DNA of 64,000 bases from Pictodentalium vernedei (taxonomy: Eukaryota; Mollusca; Scaphopoda; Dentaliida; Dentaliidae), in contig CM062289.1 of NCBI GenBank assembly GCA_031216915.1, forward strand, positions 57,354,577 through 57,418,576, given 5' to 3'. The position numbers were made by a program, and so were the translations under genes. Within the stretch, counting starts at the first letter, position 1, and every line of letters starts with the position of its first letter. This document shows, in pieces, positions 53,751-63,669 of this stretch. The notes below the pieces were generated by a model. The model was not told the DNA's origin, searched no databases, and saw only the letters and a program-made list of their open reading frames with translations.

Positions 53751-53873
53751 GCTTTCCAGTACGATACATTCGTTATAAAGGTTTTAAGTAGTGTACTCAC
53801 AACCATCTGCAGAGTATATGAGGCTGGATACTCTTCCAAAGACACATACATGGAATTTGTCGTATTGGAAAGC
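53751..53873 (-). mobile_element. MITE family L, copy 2 (TA-flanked)
   Basis: TA at 53749-53750 and 53874-53875. The ends are GCTTTCCAGTACGATACATT and TTGTCGTATTGGAAAGC. The complement of the interior reads GTCTTTGGAAGAGTATCCAG, matching 10987-11107. Confidence 0.75.
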
Positions 53874-53879
53874 TATCAT

Positions 53880-54225
53880 AATAAAATGCCCAACGTTTTG
53901 TTATTTAACCCTTATGCTGCAAATCGTAATTATTGTCGCATATGCTTATGATGGTCGATGGTGACAGGCGGGGATTAACACTGTCATCTGATGAAACTTG
54001 GAAAGAACTCAGAGTGATATTTCCAATAGTTAATTAGATATGGTTAAAACTAGTGTATTATAAATGTTTATTAAACTTCCCCAAATAAAAACATGTATAT
54101 GGTTACTCCATATGAGGTAATCGTGGCTGTTAGTGTTAAAGTCGCAAATTAACTGTTTTCACGCGCTGCTTTCTGGCAAATTCATTTGGGGTCACCAATA
54201 TTTGTGGCTGCCCTGTGATATAGAT
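53880..54225. other. No feature recognised
   Basis: AT-rich spacer. Confidence 0.5.
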
Positions 54226-54229
54226 GGCG

Positions 54230-54600
54230 ATGAAAATCTAAAGTGGGTGTGAAGAACACTGGTTTGACATCGATGAAGGATACACTTGCACACCAAATAT
54301 GAAGCCATTCCACCATGTATGTTACAAGTTATCATCTAAAAACAAACATTTGCGAAAAAATAAGTCAATAAAGGGCAATAACTCTTATAAATAACAGGGC
54401 GAATAGCAGTCGCCTCGCACGTGATATCAATACGATACACTTACATATCAAATACGATGTCATTCCACTGGGTATTTTAAAAGTTATTGGGTTTAGAAAC
54501 TCGTGGGCCACAGGCCGACAGACAGACATTGCCACAGATAGAGCTCGCTTGTCGTATCTTTAAAACTTCATCGACACTTCACAAACACACAGTGTTTTGC
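54230..54600 (+). repeat. Probable dispersed repeat (marine-invertebrate style)
   Basis: GGGCAATAACTCTTATAAAT, GCAGTCGCCTCGCACGTG, ATATCAAATACGATGTCATT and GGCCGACAGACAGACATTG form a pattern I recall as widespread in molluscan DNA. The recollection is unverified. There is an internal near-repeat: CAAATATGAAGCCATTCCAC / CAAATACGATGTCATTCCAC with GTTACAAGTTAT / TTAAAAGTTAT. Confidence 0.45.
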
Positions 54601-54839
54601 TAATGGATACGGCCCCATTCACCTGACACACCTGCAAATGTTCAGAGGAAAAAGAGAACTTCATAGAAAGTGCGACTCAAAAACCCCATATTTGTCCAGA
54701 CATGAACTGAAAGGATTGGTACAATTCATTGGTTTTTGATGTGCATATTTTATGTTAGTCACAGGCGTGATTAAAAAAAAAACTTTTAGCTGTTTTAACC
54801 GCTGATGAAATGTATGAAAGCACCCTTAACCCTTTGAAT

Positions 54840-54970
54840 TCGAGCGGTATCTTCCATACAAGTTCAATGGCAGCAATTAGAAGAGTCCATATTCATTATT
54901 TGGGGTAGACCAATCAGTATTTTCAACATGCAGCGTCAGGTTGTGCCTGGCAAAACAATTTTCAAATCAA
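54840..54970 (+). mobile_element. MITE family K, left half
   Basis: TTAA at 54836-54839, then CCCTTTGAATTCGAGCGGTA, AAGAGTCCATATTCATTATT, GGGGTAGACCAATCAGTATT and the start of the GCAGCGTCAGG hairpin, after which similarity to 52301-52532 stops. Truncated copy. Confidence 0.7.
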
Positions 54971-54974
54971 TATT

Positions 54975-55475
54975 ATTATCAATTCATTGTGCGATACCAA
55001 CACATTAACCGTAATTTACATAGACGGTAAGAAAGCCCAACAGACTTATAAATAGACGTGCATATTTTCCATCTAAATAGCCATTATCGGCCGGGGACCG
55101 GAGTCAAATATAACGGCATGACTTACTTCCGGAAGCGTTGTTTATGTTTACAGTTTGCAGACGACAAACGTCAATATAAGTAATAACAAGCAATAAGTAA
55201 TAAAAGTCATGTCACAATCGTTCTCTCAGACTCATTCGTCAGAGTTGGATGAAAATGAAATAGAACAGGTGCGTTAAATAACTGCACGAAAAACTATAAC
55301 ATGAACAAGAACAACTGAATAGCTGACGGCAGTGGTCAAGGAGAATCTGTAAATTTATCTTTAATAAATGTTGTTACTGTTAATTTTCTTGTGAATATTT
55401 AACGGGTAACTCCAGAAATCCTACTGATACTACTGTGTCTGAATGCAAAGTACCGCAGAGAGGTATTGATAATAA
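54975..55475. other. No feature recognised
   Basis: Contains ACGTCAATATAAG-type AT-rich DNA. No gene. Confidence 0.45.
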
Positions 55476-55479
55476 TAAT

Positions 55480-55674
55480 AATAACAAGATTTTCTTGGGC
55501 GTTTTGGCTCCATTATCGGATCGCTATCAGTGATTAGCAGCCCTACAGTCATGAGCGGCCTTCGGCGATAGCAAGGATAATTTCGATAGCCGAAGGCCGC
55601 TAATGACCGTAGGGCTGCTAATCACTGATAGCGGTCCGATAATGGAGCCAAACGCCCAAGAAAATCTTGTTATT
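55480..55674. repeat. Hairpin family J, copy 2
   Basis: Ends AATAACAAGATTTTCTTGGG and its complement. Arms continue GGCTCCATTATCGGATCGCT and GATTAGCAGCCCTACAG(T/C). The centre GCGGCCTTCGGCGATAGC / GATAGCCGAAGGCCGC pairs well. Confidence 0.78.
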
Positions 55675-55744
55675 GTATAATTAGCTGAAAACATACACAC
55701 AGACATTATTGACGAGAATGAGTGAAGAAAATAAATTTTCTTTT

Positions 55745-56720
55745 TTAAAATCATTTTTTTTTCTGCTGGTGTAGAAATAATATATGGAGTGAAGGAATTG
55801 ATGTTTTAGAGACGATCTCTTATTCTTTAAGTTAAAAAACCCGAGCAACTCATACCCAGGCCCAAAGAGTAGTTAGTTACCAAAATGAATGCAGAAAAGA
55901 AAATCTTTATTCAAAAAAATATCTACTGGTGAATATAATATATAGAGTAAACGAAAAGATGTTTTAAATGAGACCTCTTGTTCTTTAAGTTAAAAAATAT
56001 CTAGAAATTCATGCGTTTACGTATTTCTGACTGTTAGTTTTTTCAATATTATTATTTTTGCAGATATACCGAAACTAATCGTAGGTATTTGGAAAGTAGT
56101 CATGCAGTACATCGAATGGAAATATGAGGTGACCAACCTTCCCCGAGGGGGTGGGGCAAGGTTGTCAAAACGTATTAAGAAGATAGTCGTGCAATACATC
56201 GAATGAAAGGTCTCGGTACACAGTGTTTAAAAATGAGGTGATTGATGCTCTCGATGGGGTGAGGTGGGGCAAGGGTGTTGTCAAGACGTCATCGGTATTA
56301 GGAAGGTGGTCATGTCACGTATCAAATGAAAGCTCTTAACATGTAGAGTTCTAAAATGAGGTGACCGACCTACCAGAGGGGGGGGGGGGGGGTCGGCAAT
56401 GCTACTAAAACGTTGTCGGTATAAGGAAGGTAGTCATCTCACATATCAACAAAAAAGGTCTCGATACGTAGAATTTGCAAATGAGGTAACCTACCTTCGG
56501 GAGGAGGTGGTGTGGGGCAAGGGTGTCAGAACATTATGGGTATTAGGAATTTAGTGACTTAAAAGGTCTCGATGCTTAGAGTTCGAAAATGACGTGACTG
56601 ACCCACACCGAGGGGGTGGTGAGATGCAGGGGTGAAAAGTGTCATAATGTTTTGAAAGGACGGCATGCGACATATCAAATGAAAGATCTCGATGCATAGA
56701 ATTCGAAACCGATATGTTTG
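55745..56720 (+). repeat. Left arm of an inverted satellite pair
   Basis: First come two units of a ~155-bp repeat (GGTG.A.ATAATATAT.GAGT, GATGTTTTA.A.GA, TTCTTTAAGTTAAAAAA). Then follow about five units of ~125 bp built on AATGAGGTGACC(A/G)ACCT, GGGGTGGGGCAAGG, CAAGACGTCATCGGTATTAG, GAAGGT(A/G)GTCATG and TATCAAATGAAAG. The same units occur inverted at 60230-62050. A poly-G run lies at about 56382-56391. Confidence 0.78.
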
Positions 56721-56739
56721 ACCCTTGATACTTTTCAAA

Positions 56740-58180
56740 TCTATTTATACCTAATCCAGACTCGATCGATATGTTTTGCAGATGTTTGAAAATGTCAGCA
56801 GCTTGTCAATGAGTTGTACAGTATTATAAGTCTACTCAAAGTAGGACTTCTGTACCTATCTCTGAAACCTGTTCGACTTACTAATGAATTTGCACCTAAT
56901 CTAAACTCTAATTGATACAGTACGTGGAGAGTGTATTATCACTAAATCACCCGCAGAGTGGAGATTCCACCCAAGCAATAATTGCAAATTTGTTGCAAAG
57001 CATAACAAGCACAAGCAAAGTTTCAGCCAATGGACCTCCGGGTTAAACCCGGAGGTCCATTGGCTGAAATATTGCTTGTGTTTTTAGTCGATATATACCA
57101 AATACGAAAGTTATAGTTTGGGTGGTAACTCCACTCTGCGGGTGATTTAGTTACAATCCACTCTCCACGTACTGTATGTTTCTCAGGCATCTGAGGTTAG
57201 GAGAAGGTTATCACTGAGTTTTCTAGTGTTATACGTCGAGTTAAAATAGATTGCAACACTTAATCCTAAACTCTGATCGACCTGCAAATGAATATTTACA
57301 TTAGGCAGACTCTAATTATATGTTTCTCCGACATTTGAGGATATGAGCAGGTTATGAATGAGTTGTCTAGTTCTATAGGTCGAGTTAAAGTAGGGCCTCA
57401 ATACTTATTCCAAAAACATGATCGACTTTCCAATGAATATATACCTAATCCAGACTCTAACGGTATGTTTTTCAGATGACTGAGAATGTCAACTGGTTTT
57501 CTGTGAGTTGTCTTGTATTATAAGGTTAGTCAAAGTAGGACCCTAATTCTTAATCCGGAAACCTGGTCGACTTTCAAATAAATATATACCTAATCTCGAC
57601 TCTAACGGTATGTTTCTCTAATGTTTGAGAATGTCAGCTGTTTGTCTATGAGTTTTCTAGTATTGTAAGTCTAGTTGAAGTCGGACCCTAATATTTAATC
57701 CCAAAATCTGAAAGACTTTCAAATGAATGTATACATAATCCAGACTCTAGCGATGTTTCTCAGATGTTTGAGAATGTAAGAAGATTGTCTATGAGGTGTC
57801 TAATATTGGAAGTCTAGTTCAAGTAGGATCTCGGTGCTTAACCCTAAACCTGATCAACTTTCAAATGAATTTACGCTTAATCCAAACTTTAATATATTTC
57901 TCAGGCATCCGAGGAGATCAGCAGGTTGTCTGTGAGATGTCTAGTATTGCAAGTCTAGTTAAAGTAGTACCCTAATACTTAATCCCGAAACTTGGTCGAC
58001 TTTCAAATAAATATATACCTAATCTAGACTCTAACGATATGTTACTCAGTTGTTTGAGAATTTCAGCAGGTTATCAATTAGTTGTCTAGTGGTAGAAGTC
58101 TAGCTAAGGTAGCATCCGAATGCTTAATCCCAAAAACTTGTCCGATTTTCAAATGAAATGATACCAAAACCAAACTCAAG
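56740..58180 (+). repeat. Satellite of ~140-bp units, about eight copies, interrupted by a MITE
   Basis: Units carry ACTCTAA(C/T)GGTATGTTTCTC, TTGAGAATGTCAGC, GAGTTGTCTAGT(A/G)TT, AAGTCTAGTTAAAGTAGGA, CTTAATCC and CGACTTTCAAATGAATATAT. Starts are near 56768, 57176, 57320, 57461, 57609, 57741, 57890 and 58037. MITE A copy 5 (56918-57174) lies between the first two. Confidence 0.78.
56918..57174 (-). mobile_element. MITE family A, copy 5 (inverted orientation, inside satellite)
   Basis: TA at 56916-56917 and 57175-57176. Begins CAGTACGTGGAGAGTGTATT and ends ATCCACTCTCCACGTACTG, the reverse of the other four copies. The hairpin GGACCTCCGGGTTAAACCCG is perfect. Confidence 0.92.
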
Positions 58181-58184
58181 GGGT

Positions 58185-58930
58185 TTTGAAAAGTTTTTTT
58201 TTATGTTTTTTAAGGTTTTAATGTTATTTCTGCATTTTATTTAAACAATGAATGTAATCCCACACCCGAGGGGAACTCCACTCACATCCACGGACGCAAA
58301 ACTGGTTCGATTTTCAAATGAATATTCTAAAAAAAACATCAAAGAAAACATCCCAAAAACTTTTAAAGAAAAAACGTAACTTTTTAAAAAAAAATTTTTT
58401 TTTCAATTTTTTAATTTATTTTTGTTTTGTATATTTTTTTTACATTTTTTACTTTTTATCCTTACCATGACTGTAACTTCACTCCTGGGGGACCTCCACC
58501 GACCTCTGATGACACCCCGCGTTGCGAAGCCCCCTCCCCCGGGATCCATGACTTCCACCTGAAGGAATCCAGAGACTTAAAAAAAAAGATTTTTTCGAAA
58601 GTTGGAAAATATTGGACTAATTACTTTTTCCCTTAATTTCCGGGGCGCGCGTGAAGAGTGTCCTATTTATTTTATTTTATTTTTTTCAAGAAACATATTT
58701 ATTTTCAAAATAATGAAATATTTTTTGACTCATTTTATTATTTCGAAATAATGAAATACTTTTTAACGAACATCTTTATTTTCGAAATAATGAAATAATT
58801 TTTAGCTTATTTTATTATTTTTGAAATAATGAAATAATTTTCATCGAAGTTATTTATTTTCGATATATTTTTTCTTTTAACAAATAATCAAATGTTTTGT
58901 TTCAGTATTTTTATTTTAATTACAAAAAAT
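58185..58930 (+). repeat. Very AT-rich segment with ~48-bp tandem repeats
   Basis: Between about 58680 and 58865, ATTTATTTTC(A/G)AAATAATGAA and ATATTTTTTGACTCATTTTA-type words repeat about four times. Each contains the palindrome TTATTTCGAAATAA. Long T and A runs precede it. No gene. Confidence 0.65.
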
Positions 58931-59093
58931 TGGAAATAACAGCGAGTGCTGCGCATACGCGACGTAGTTAGATCAAGGAAGGGAATGGTATGTTTCGATA
59001 TCATTGACCATTACCTTAATTACTGCTCTCTCTCTCCAGTCTCCAAATTGTTAGAAGGCGAGACTCGTTTGATCTGGATGTCTCTCTCATCTC

Positions 59094-59292
59094 CTGTTCA
59101 CTGCGGTAAACAAGCTCTGTTTTACTGATAAAATAGGACCCAGTTACCAATGCTTGGGAGGTGCAAACCCTCTCTAAAATGGGCAACATGGCTTATTAAC
59201 GCTCACATCTGGTTTTGAGTTGATACTCATGTTGTGGTCATGATTAGCCATTGTGCAAAAATATGTGACCTTAAACACCAATAAATAATAAA
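59094..59292 (+). mobile_element. Short retrotransposed insert with 13-bp TSD; tail shared with the tRNA-headed SINE
   Basis: TCTCTCTCATCTC stands at 59081-59093 and 59293-59305. The 199-bp insert ends GTGGTCATGATTAGCCATTG, then ATATGTGACCTTAAACACCA and AATAAATAATAAA. These last ~65 bp match the 3' tail of the SINE at 61050-61418. The first ~130 bp match nothing else here. It may be a 5'-truncated copy of the LINE that mobilises that SINE, or another SINE variant. Confidence 0.8.
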
Positions 59293-59309
59293 TCTCTCTC
59301 ATCTCATGA

Positions 59310-60225
59310 TTTTTGAAACACGCATGGACGTTAATCGCTATGTAACTGTTAGATATTTTGTGTTATCTCCGTTCAAGTACGCAATCGTATACTATGCAGT
59401 GTCTTGGTTTTTGTCTTCGAGCAAAATGGAGGACACGCACATAAAAAAAAAACACAAAGAAACAAAAAAAAACCCAAAACAACAGCAACTTTGATTGCGC
59501 TTCGTTCCCTACAAACTGGATAGCCATCGACAAGAATACAAAGCTTGGTATCTCTTAATATACTCGATGGAATGGAATGACGACACACTTGTCATCCCTC
59601 TTCACGCCTCACTTTTTTTATTTCCACTTTTTACAGTTACACGGTATAAGTTGTCATTAGATGTCCGAAAGTGATCTTAAACACAATAAAAAAACTCTAT
59701 CCGTCGACTGGAAAAAAACCCCGCAGACTGGACGTGTAGAATCTCTCCACAGCAGCCAGTTGTCATGCTCTTTTCTTCAGAGGAGGTATATCTATAATGG
59801 TGTTATAATTACAAAAAAAAACATGAAGAGATCCACTTTTTCCTCCACACAAACAATGGAATAATTTGTCATTAACAGAGAGAAAAACTTAAACATCGAC
59901 ATCATATATTCTCTTGTAATGTTCATTGGAGAATAAGGAAAAATTATTGTAGAGACACTGCATTTAAACACAAAAAGGCATTCATTCACAAACACGACAC
60001 AACCGTGTCGTACAATGCAATCAATGCCTCGTGACAGAAACTTATATCAAGGAAGATGAACGACTGTGCATCAGATTTGCCACCATGTACGAATAATGAA
60101 ATTAGTGTAATGACTCGTGATGGAATCACATAAAAACGGAAGAATAATTTAATTCAGATTAAAAGCCCAGCCTGCTTACCTTTCACAAAATAACGTAGGA
60201 TTTTCTTGCACTCACAGACCCATCT
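59310..60225. other. No feature recognised
   Basis: A-rich runs near 59446-59475, 59690 and 59810. No gene. Confidence 0.45.
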
Positions 60226-61049
60226 TCATCGAGGGCGACAGATCGAACAAATTTGTTTCGAACTCTACGTGTCGGGGCCTTTTATTTGATACATGACAAG
60301 CCTAGCTTTTGAAAACTTCGGAGGTCTTGCAATCTTGCCCCACCCAATCCTTCTGGGAGGGTCGGTCACCTCATTTTCAAACTCAACGTGTCGAATCATT
60401 TCATTTGATACGCAGCATGACTACCTTCCTAATACCAATGACGTTTTGACACCCTTGGGCCCTCACACCTTCGAGGAGGGTCGGTCACCTTATTGTAGAA
60501 TTCTAAGTGTCGAGATCTTTCATTTGATACGCGACATGCATACCTTCCTTATACCGATGGCGTTTCAACCCCCCCCCCCCCCCTCGGAAGGGTAGGACAC
60601 CTCATTTACGAACTCTACCCGTCGACACCTAACTTTTGCTGTATTTCGCGACTACCTTCGTAATACCGACACTGTTTTGGCACCCTTGCCCTACCCTACC
60701 CCGGGAGGTCGGTCACCGCACTTTCGAACTCTACGCATTCAGCCCTTTCGTTTGATATGTGACACGACAACCTTCCAAATACCGACGACGACATTTTGGC
60801 ACCATTGCCCATCCCACTCCCTCTGGAAGGGTAGGTCACCTCATTTGAGACCTCTACATTTTGAGATCTTTCACTTGATATGCGACATGACTACCTTCCT
60901 AATACCGATAACTTTTTGACACCCTTGCTCCACCCAGCCCCAGGGAAGGCCAGTCACCTCATTTTCGAACTCTACGCGTCGAGATACTTCATTCGATGTG
61001 TTACGTCACTTGAATACCTTCCTAATACCGATGCCGTTTTGACACACTT

Positions 61050-61418
61050 ATTTATTTATTTATTTATTTATTTATTGGTGTTTAAGGTCACATATTTCTG
61101 CACAATGGCTAACCATGACCGTGACAGTTTTACGGGTGGAGGAAGCCGGAGTACCCGGAGAGAACCACCGAGCAACGGCGAGCAACTGTCAGCTCCCCAT
61201 CATACCAACTCCACACGAGCAGGGTTAGCATTGGTTGAAGACAGGTGCACCATCGACGTGCAGTACGCCTTAGTACACAACGTCACCGTGCCCCCACGTG
61301 GGCAATGGGGGTGAAGTGTCTTGCCCAAGGACACAACGCGGTTGCCGCAGGTGGGATTCGAACCGAGGACCTCTCGGCTTGCAGCCTGCACCTCTACCAA
61401 CTGAGCCACCGCGCCCCC
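61050..61418 (-). mobile_element. tRNA-headed SINE, full length, 13-bp TSD
   Basis: The TSD TTTTGACACACTT lies at 61037-61049 and 61419-61431. On the minus strand the head is a tRNA-like sequence (GGCGCGGTGGCTCAGTTGGT as A box, GGTTCGAATCC as B box). The body is GTGTCCTTGGGCAAGACACT, GTACTAAGGCGTACTGCACG, GGTTCTCTCCGGGTACTCCG and TTCCTCCACCCG. The tail is ATGTGACCTTAAACACCAAT with (AAAT)n. Transcription by RNA polymerase III from the internal boxes and mobilisation by a LINE in trans are the family norm. The clean TSD indicates a relatively recent insertion, inside the satellite arm. Confidence 0.93.
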
Positions 61419-61695
61419 TTTTGACACACTTGCCCTACCCCACTCCCTCGGGGAGGGTTAGTCACCTCATTTACAAACTCTACGTATCGATATCGAGATC
61501 TCTCACGCGATGTATTACAAGGACTCCCTTCCTAATACCGACGACGTTTTGACCCACGGGGAGGGTCGATCACCTCATTTTCAGACTCAATGCGTCGACA
61601 CCTTTCATTCAAAGTATAACACGCCTCCTTCCTAATACCTATGATCTATTTCACAATATCTACAAAAATAATAACAATGAAAAAATAACAATTAA

Positions 61696-61933
61696 CCCTT
61701 TACCTACCATGAAAAGGAGACGACACTTGAAAAAAAATAAAATTATTGAATAACTAATTTTTTTCCATTTTTTGTCTCAAAAACATAGGTTGTGACCCCT
61801 CGTTGGAACGAGCTCGACCAATGAGGGGTCATAACCTATGTTTTTGAGACAAAAAATGAAAAAGTAATGAAAATAAATTGGCAATTTTTGAGAATAGTGC
61901 TGGCCGTTTTTGGCCGTTACGTTGGGTAAAGGG
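61696..61933 (+). mobile_element. MITE family B inside the right satellite arm
   Basis: TTAA at 61692-61695 and 61934-61937. The ends are CCCTTTACCTACCATGAAAA and CGTTACGTTGGGTAAAGGG. The core hairpin has lost part of one GAGCTCG arm (GAACGAGCTCGACCAATGAG). 238 bp. Confidence 0.9.
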
Positions 61934-62230
61934 TTAAAAACATTTTAAAGTATGAATTTCTCGGGGTTTCTAACAACTTAAAGAACAACTGATCTTCTCT
62001 AAAACATCGATTCGTTTACTCCACATATTATATACACCAGTAGAGTTTTTTTTCAAAATATTCTGTGATATTTGATGTACACCACATACTTGTATGTATT
62101 TATACTTGTGCATTTGGTATTGTAACTTTATTACCAAGTTATGGTGAGAAGTTGTAATAAGCTAAAAGATAAAGATTCTTTTAAAATACTTGATGGAATG
62201 ACATCCTATATTGGTATACAAGGGTATCTT

Positions 62231-62635
62231 TTTTTGTTTTATTAGGGTTTAACGACACATTAACAGCCAGGGTCATATCGTGTCGGTGACAGTTTTACTG
62301 GTGGAGGAAGCCGGAGTACCCAGAGAGAACCACCGAGCAACGACGAGAAGCTGTCAGCTCTCCAACATCGTAACTCTGAACTCTGCACCGCGGCACAGGC
62401 AGGGTTAGATTGATTGAAGACATGCGCACCATCGACGTGCAGTACGCCTTAGTACACAGCGTCATCGTGCTCCCATGTAGGCAATCGGGGTAAAGTGCCT
62501 TGCCCAAGGACACAACGCGGGAGCACGAATCAGTCGCTGAAATGGTCACCCATCCAACTACTAACCGCACTCGGCGTTGCTGAACTTCGATGATCTGACG
62601 AGAACCGGTTACCGCGACGTCACCGAGCCCCCACG
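62231..62635 (-). mobile_element. 5S rRNA-headed SINE, full length, 12-bp TSD
   Basis: The TSD CAAGGGTATCTT lies at 62219-62230 and 62636-62647. On the minus strand the head carries CCGGTTCTCGTCAGATCATC, GAAGTTCAGCAACGCCGAG and GGTTAGTAGTTGGATGGGTG, which is the 5S rRNA sequence covering its internal promoter (+ strand about 62538-62610). The body (GTGTCCTTGGGCAAGGCACT, GTACTAAGGCGTACTGCACG, GGTTCTCTCTGGGTACTCCG) is the same as in the tRNA-headed SINE. The tail is different: AATGTGTCGTTAAACCCTAA then TAAAAC and an A run. 5S-derived SINEs are classed as SINE3. Confidence 0.93.
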
Positions 62636-62649
62636 CAAGGGTATCTTGT

Positions 62650-63145
62650 CAATGTCTAGCATTGCGTATGACGCCAGTGTTATTCGCCGTATTCTTATCA
62701 GAATTATTGTCCTCTATGGACTTGGTATTTTTTCGCAAATGTTTGCTTTTCATACGATAACTTTTCTGTGTCCTATTTGGTGCGCAAGTGTATCTCTCAT
62801 CGATGTCTATGCCAGTTTGTTCAACGTATTTTCTCTAAAAGACATTGCCCATTACTAACTCGGAATTTGTTTGAATTTTTTGTTTTACCATCCGTCGCAG
62901 CTATTTTGTCCTTGCATCGATTAACTAATCACTTTATTACTCGCGATTTTTTTCACTTTTTCACTATATCCTTCACGAAACAGGTCCAGCAATATGCGTA
63001 ACGAGCTTTATCTTTACAGCAGAAATTCCATAGGATTAACGTGGATGAAAATCACAATGTTTGTCAATTTTCGAGCACATATTTTAACATCTTCTCGCCG
63101 ATGTCTCACAGGAGTTGTACCGCGTATTTTTGCTAAAGCTATTGT
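62650..63145. other. No gene; faint internal repeats
   Basis: AATGTCTAGCATTGCG, CGATGTCTATGCCAG and CGATGTCTCACAGG, each followed about 30-50 bp later by CGTATT(T/C)T and (C/T)TATTGTCC-like words, suggest three very old units near 62650, 62800 and 63095. Confidence 0.4.
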
Positions 63146-63152
63146 CCTTTAA

Positions 63153-63356
63153 CCCACTGCACACTGATGTCAAAATATCTAAATTTCAGGCAGAAAAAAA
63201 TTCCCATAATGCAACTAGAAATTTAACCAATTCAAACTCGTTTGACAGAGCTCATTGAACTCTATCAAACGAGATTGAATTGGTTAAATTTCTAGATGCA
63301 TTATGGGAAAAAACAGTTTCCTAAAATTTTGGTATTTGACATCAGATTGAAGGGGG
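63153..63356. mobile_element. MITE family C, best copy (TTAA-flanked)
   Basis: TTAA at 63149-63152 and 63357-63360. The ends are CCCACTGCACACTGATGTCA and TGACATCAGATTGAAGGGGG. The hairpin TCTAGAAATTTAACCAATTC-type arms close on GTTTGACAGAGCTCATTGAA. 204 bp. PiggyBac-like by target and CCC ends (inference). Confidence 0.85.
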
Positions 63357-63394
63357 TTAAGGACTTGGAATTTGTTTCGTTTAGTGTAATAACA

Positions 63395-63660
63395 GTGAAC
63401 AATTTCAAATAGCCAGAAAAACAGTGTCTGAAGTTAAATAGCTGTGTCGTTTATAAATACTGAGCTATGTGTATCCCAAATAGCGTTTTTTAATGATGAA
63501 ATAATGGGGCCGATGGTATTAACGCCGGTGATTTAAAGTTGGATTTTCAAGGTTTTTTCACATTTGTATTCGAGACCACGAGTTCTAAAATGTCCTAAGT
63601 TTTCAATTCAATGAAAAGAAATTTAATTTTGAATTCAACTTTGTGAAGTGAAATTTAATT
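63395..63660 (+). repeat. Dispersed repeat G, copy 2
   Basis: Inverted counterpart of 4165-4450: AACAATTTCAAATAGCCAGA, TCGTTTATAAATACTGAGCT, AACGTTTTTTAATGATGAAA-type words and GTGAAGTGAAATTTAATTTG. It lies directly right of MITE C. Confidence 0.65.
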
Positions 63661-63669
63661 TGCTGACCC

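Larger units (their letters stand above)
60230..62050 (-). repeat. Right arm of the inverted satellite pair
   Basis: About nine units of ~125 bp, inverted relative to 55745-56720, contain GAGGGTCGGTCACCTCATTT, CGAACTCTACG, TTTGATACGCGACATGACTA, CCTTCCTAATACCGA and TTTTGACACCCTTGCCC. Beyond them, 61945-62045 is the inverted form of the GATGTTTTA / TTCTTTAAGTT unit at 55921-56013. Later arrivals inside are the SINE at 61050-61418 and the MITE at 61696-61933. A poly-C run lies at about 60570-60583. Confidence 0.78.

Noticed and set aside
53595-53951. 118-residue protein-coding gene
   Set aside because: The frame passes through MITE L (53751-53873) and has no domain signal.
55745-62050. A Polinton or other large virus-like element bounded by the inverted arms
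   Set aside because: No polymerase, integrase, capsid or packaging signal is visible between the arms; the arms are satellite.
62538-62610. A 5S rRNA gene
   Set aside because: Only the internal-promoter part of 5S is present; it continues into a SINE body and is bounded by a 12-bp TSD.
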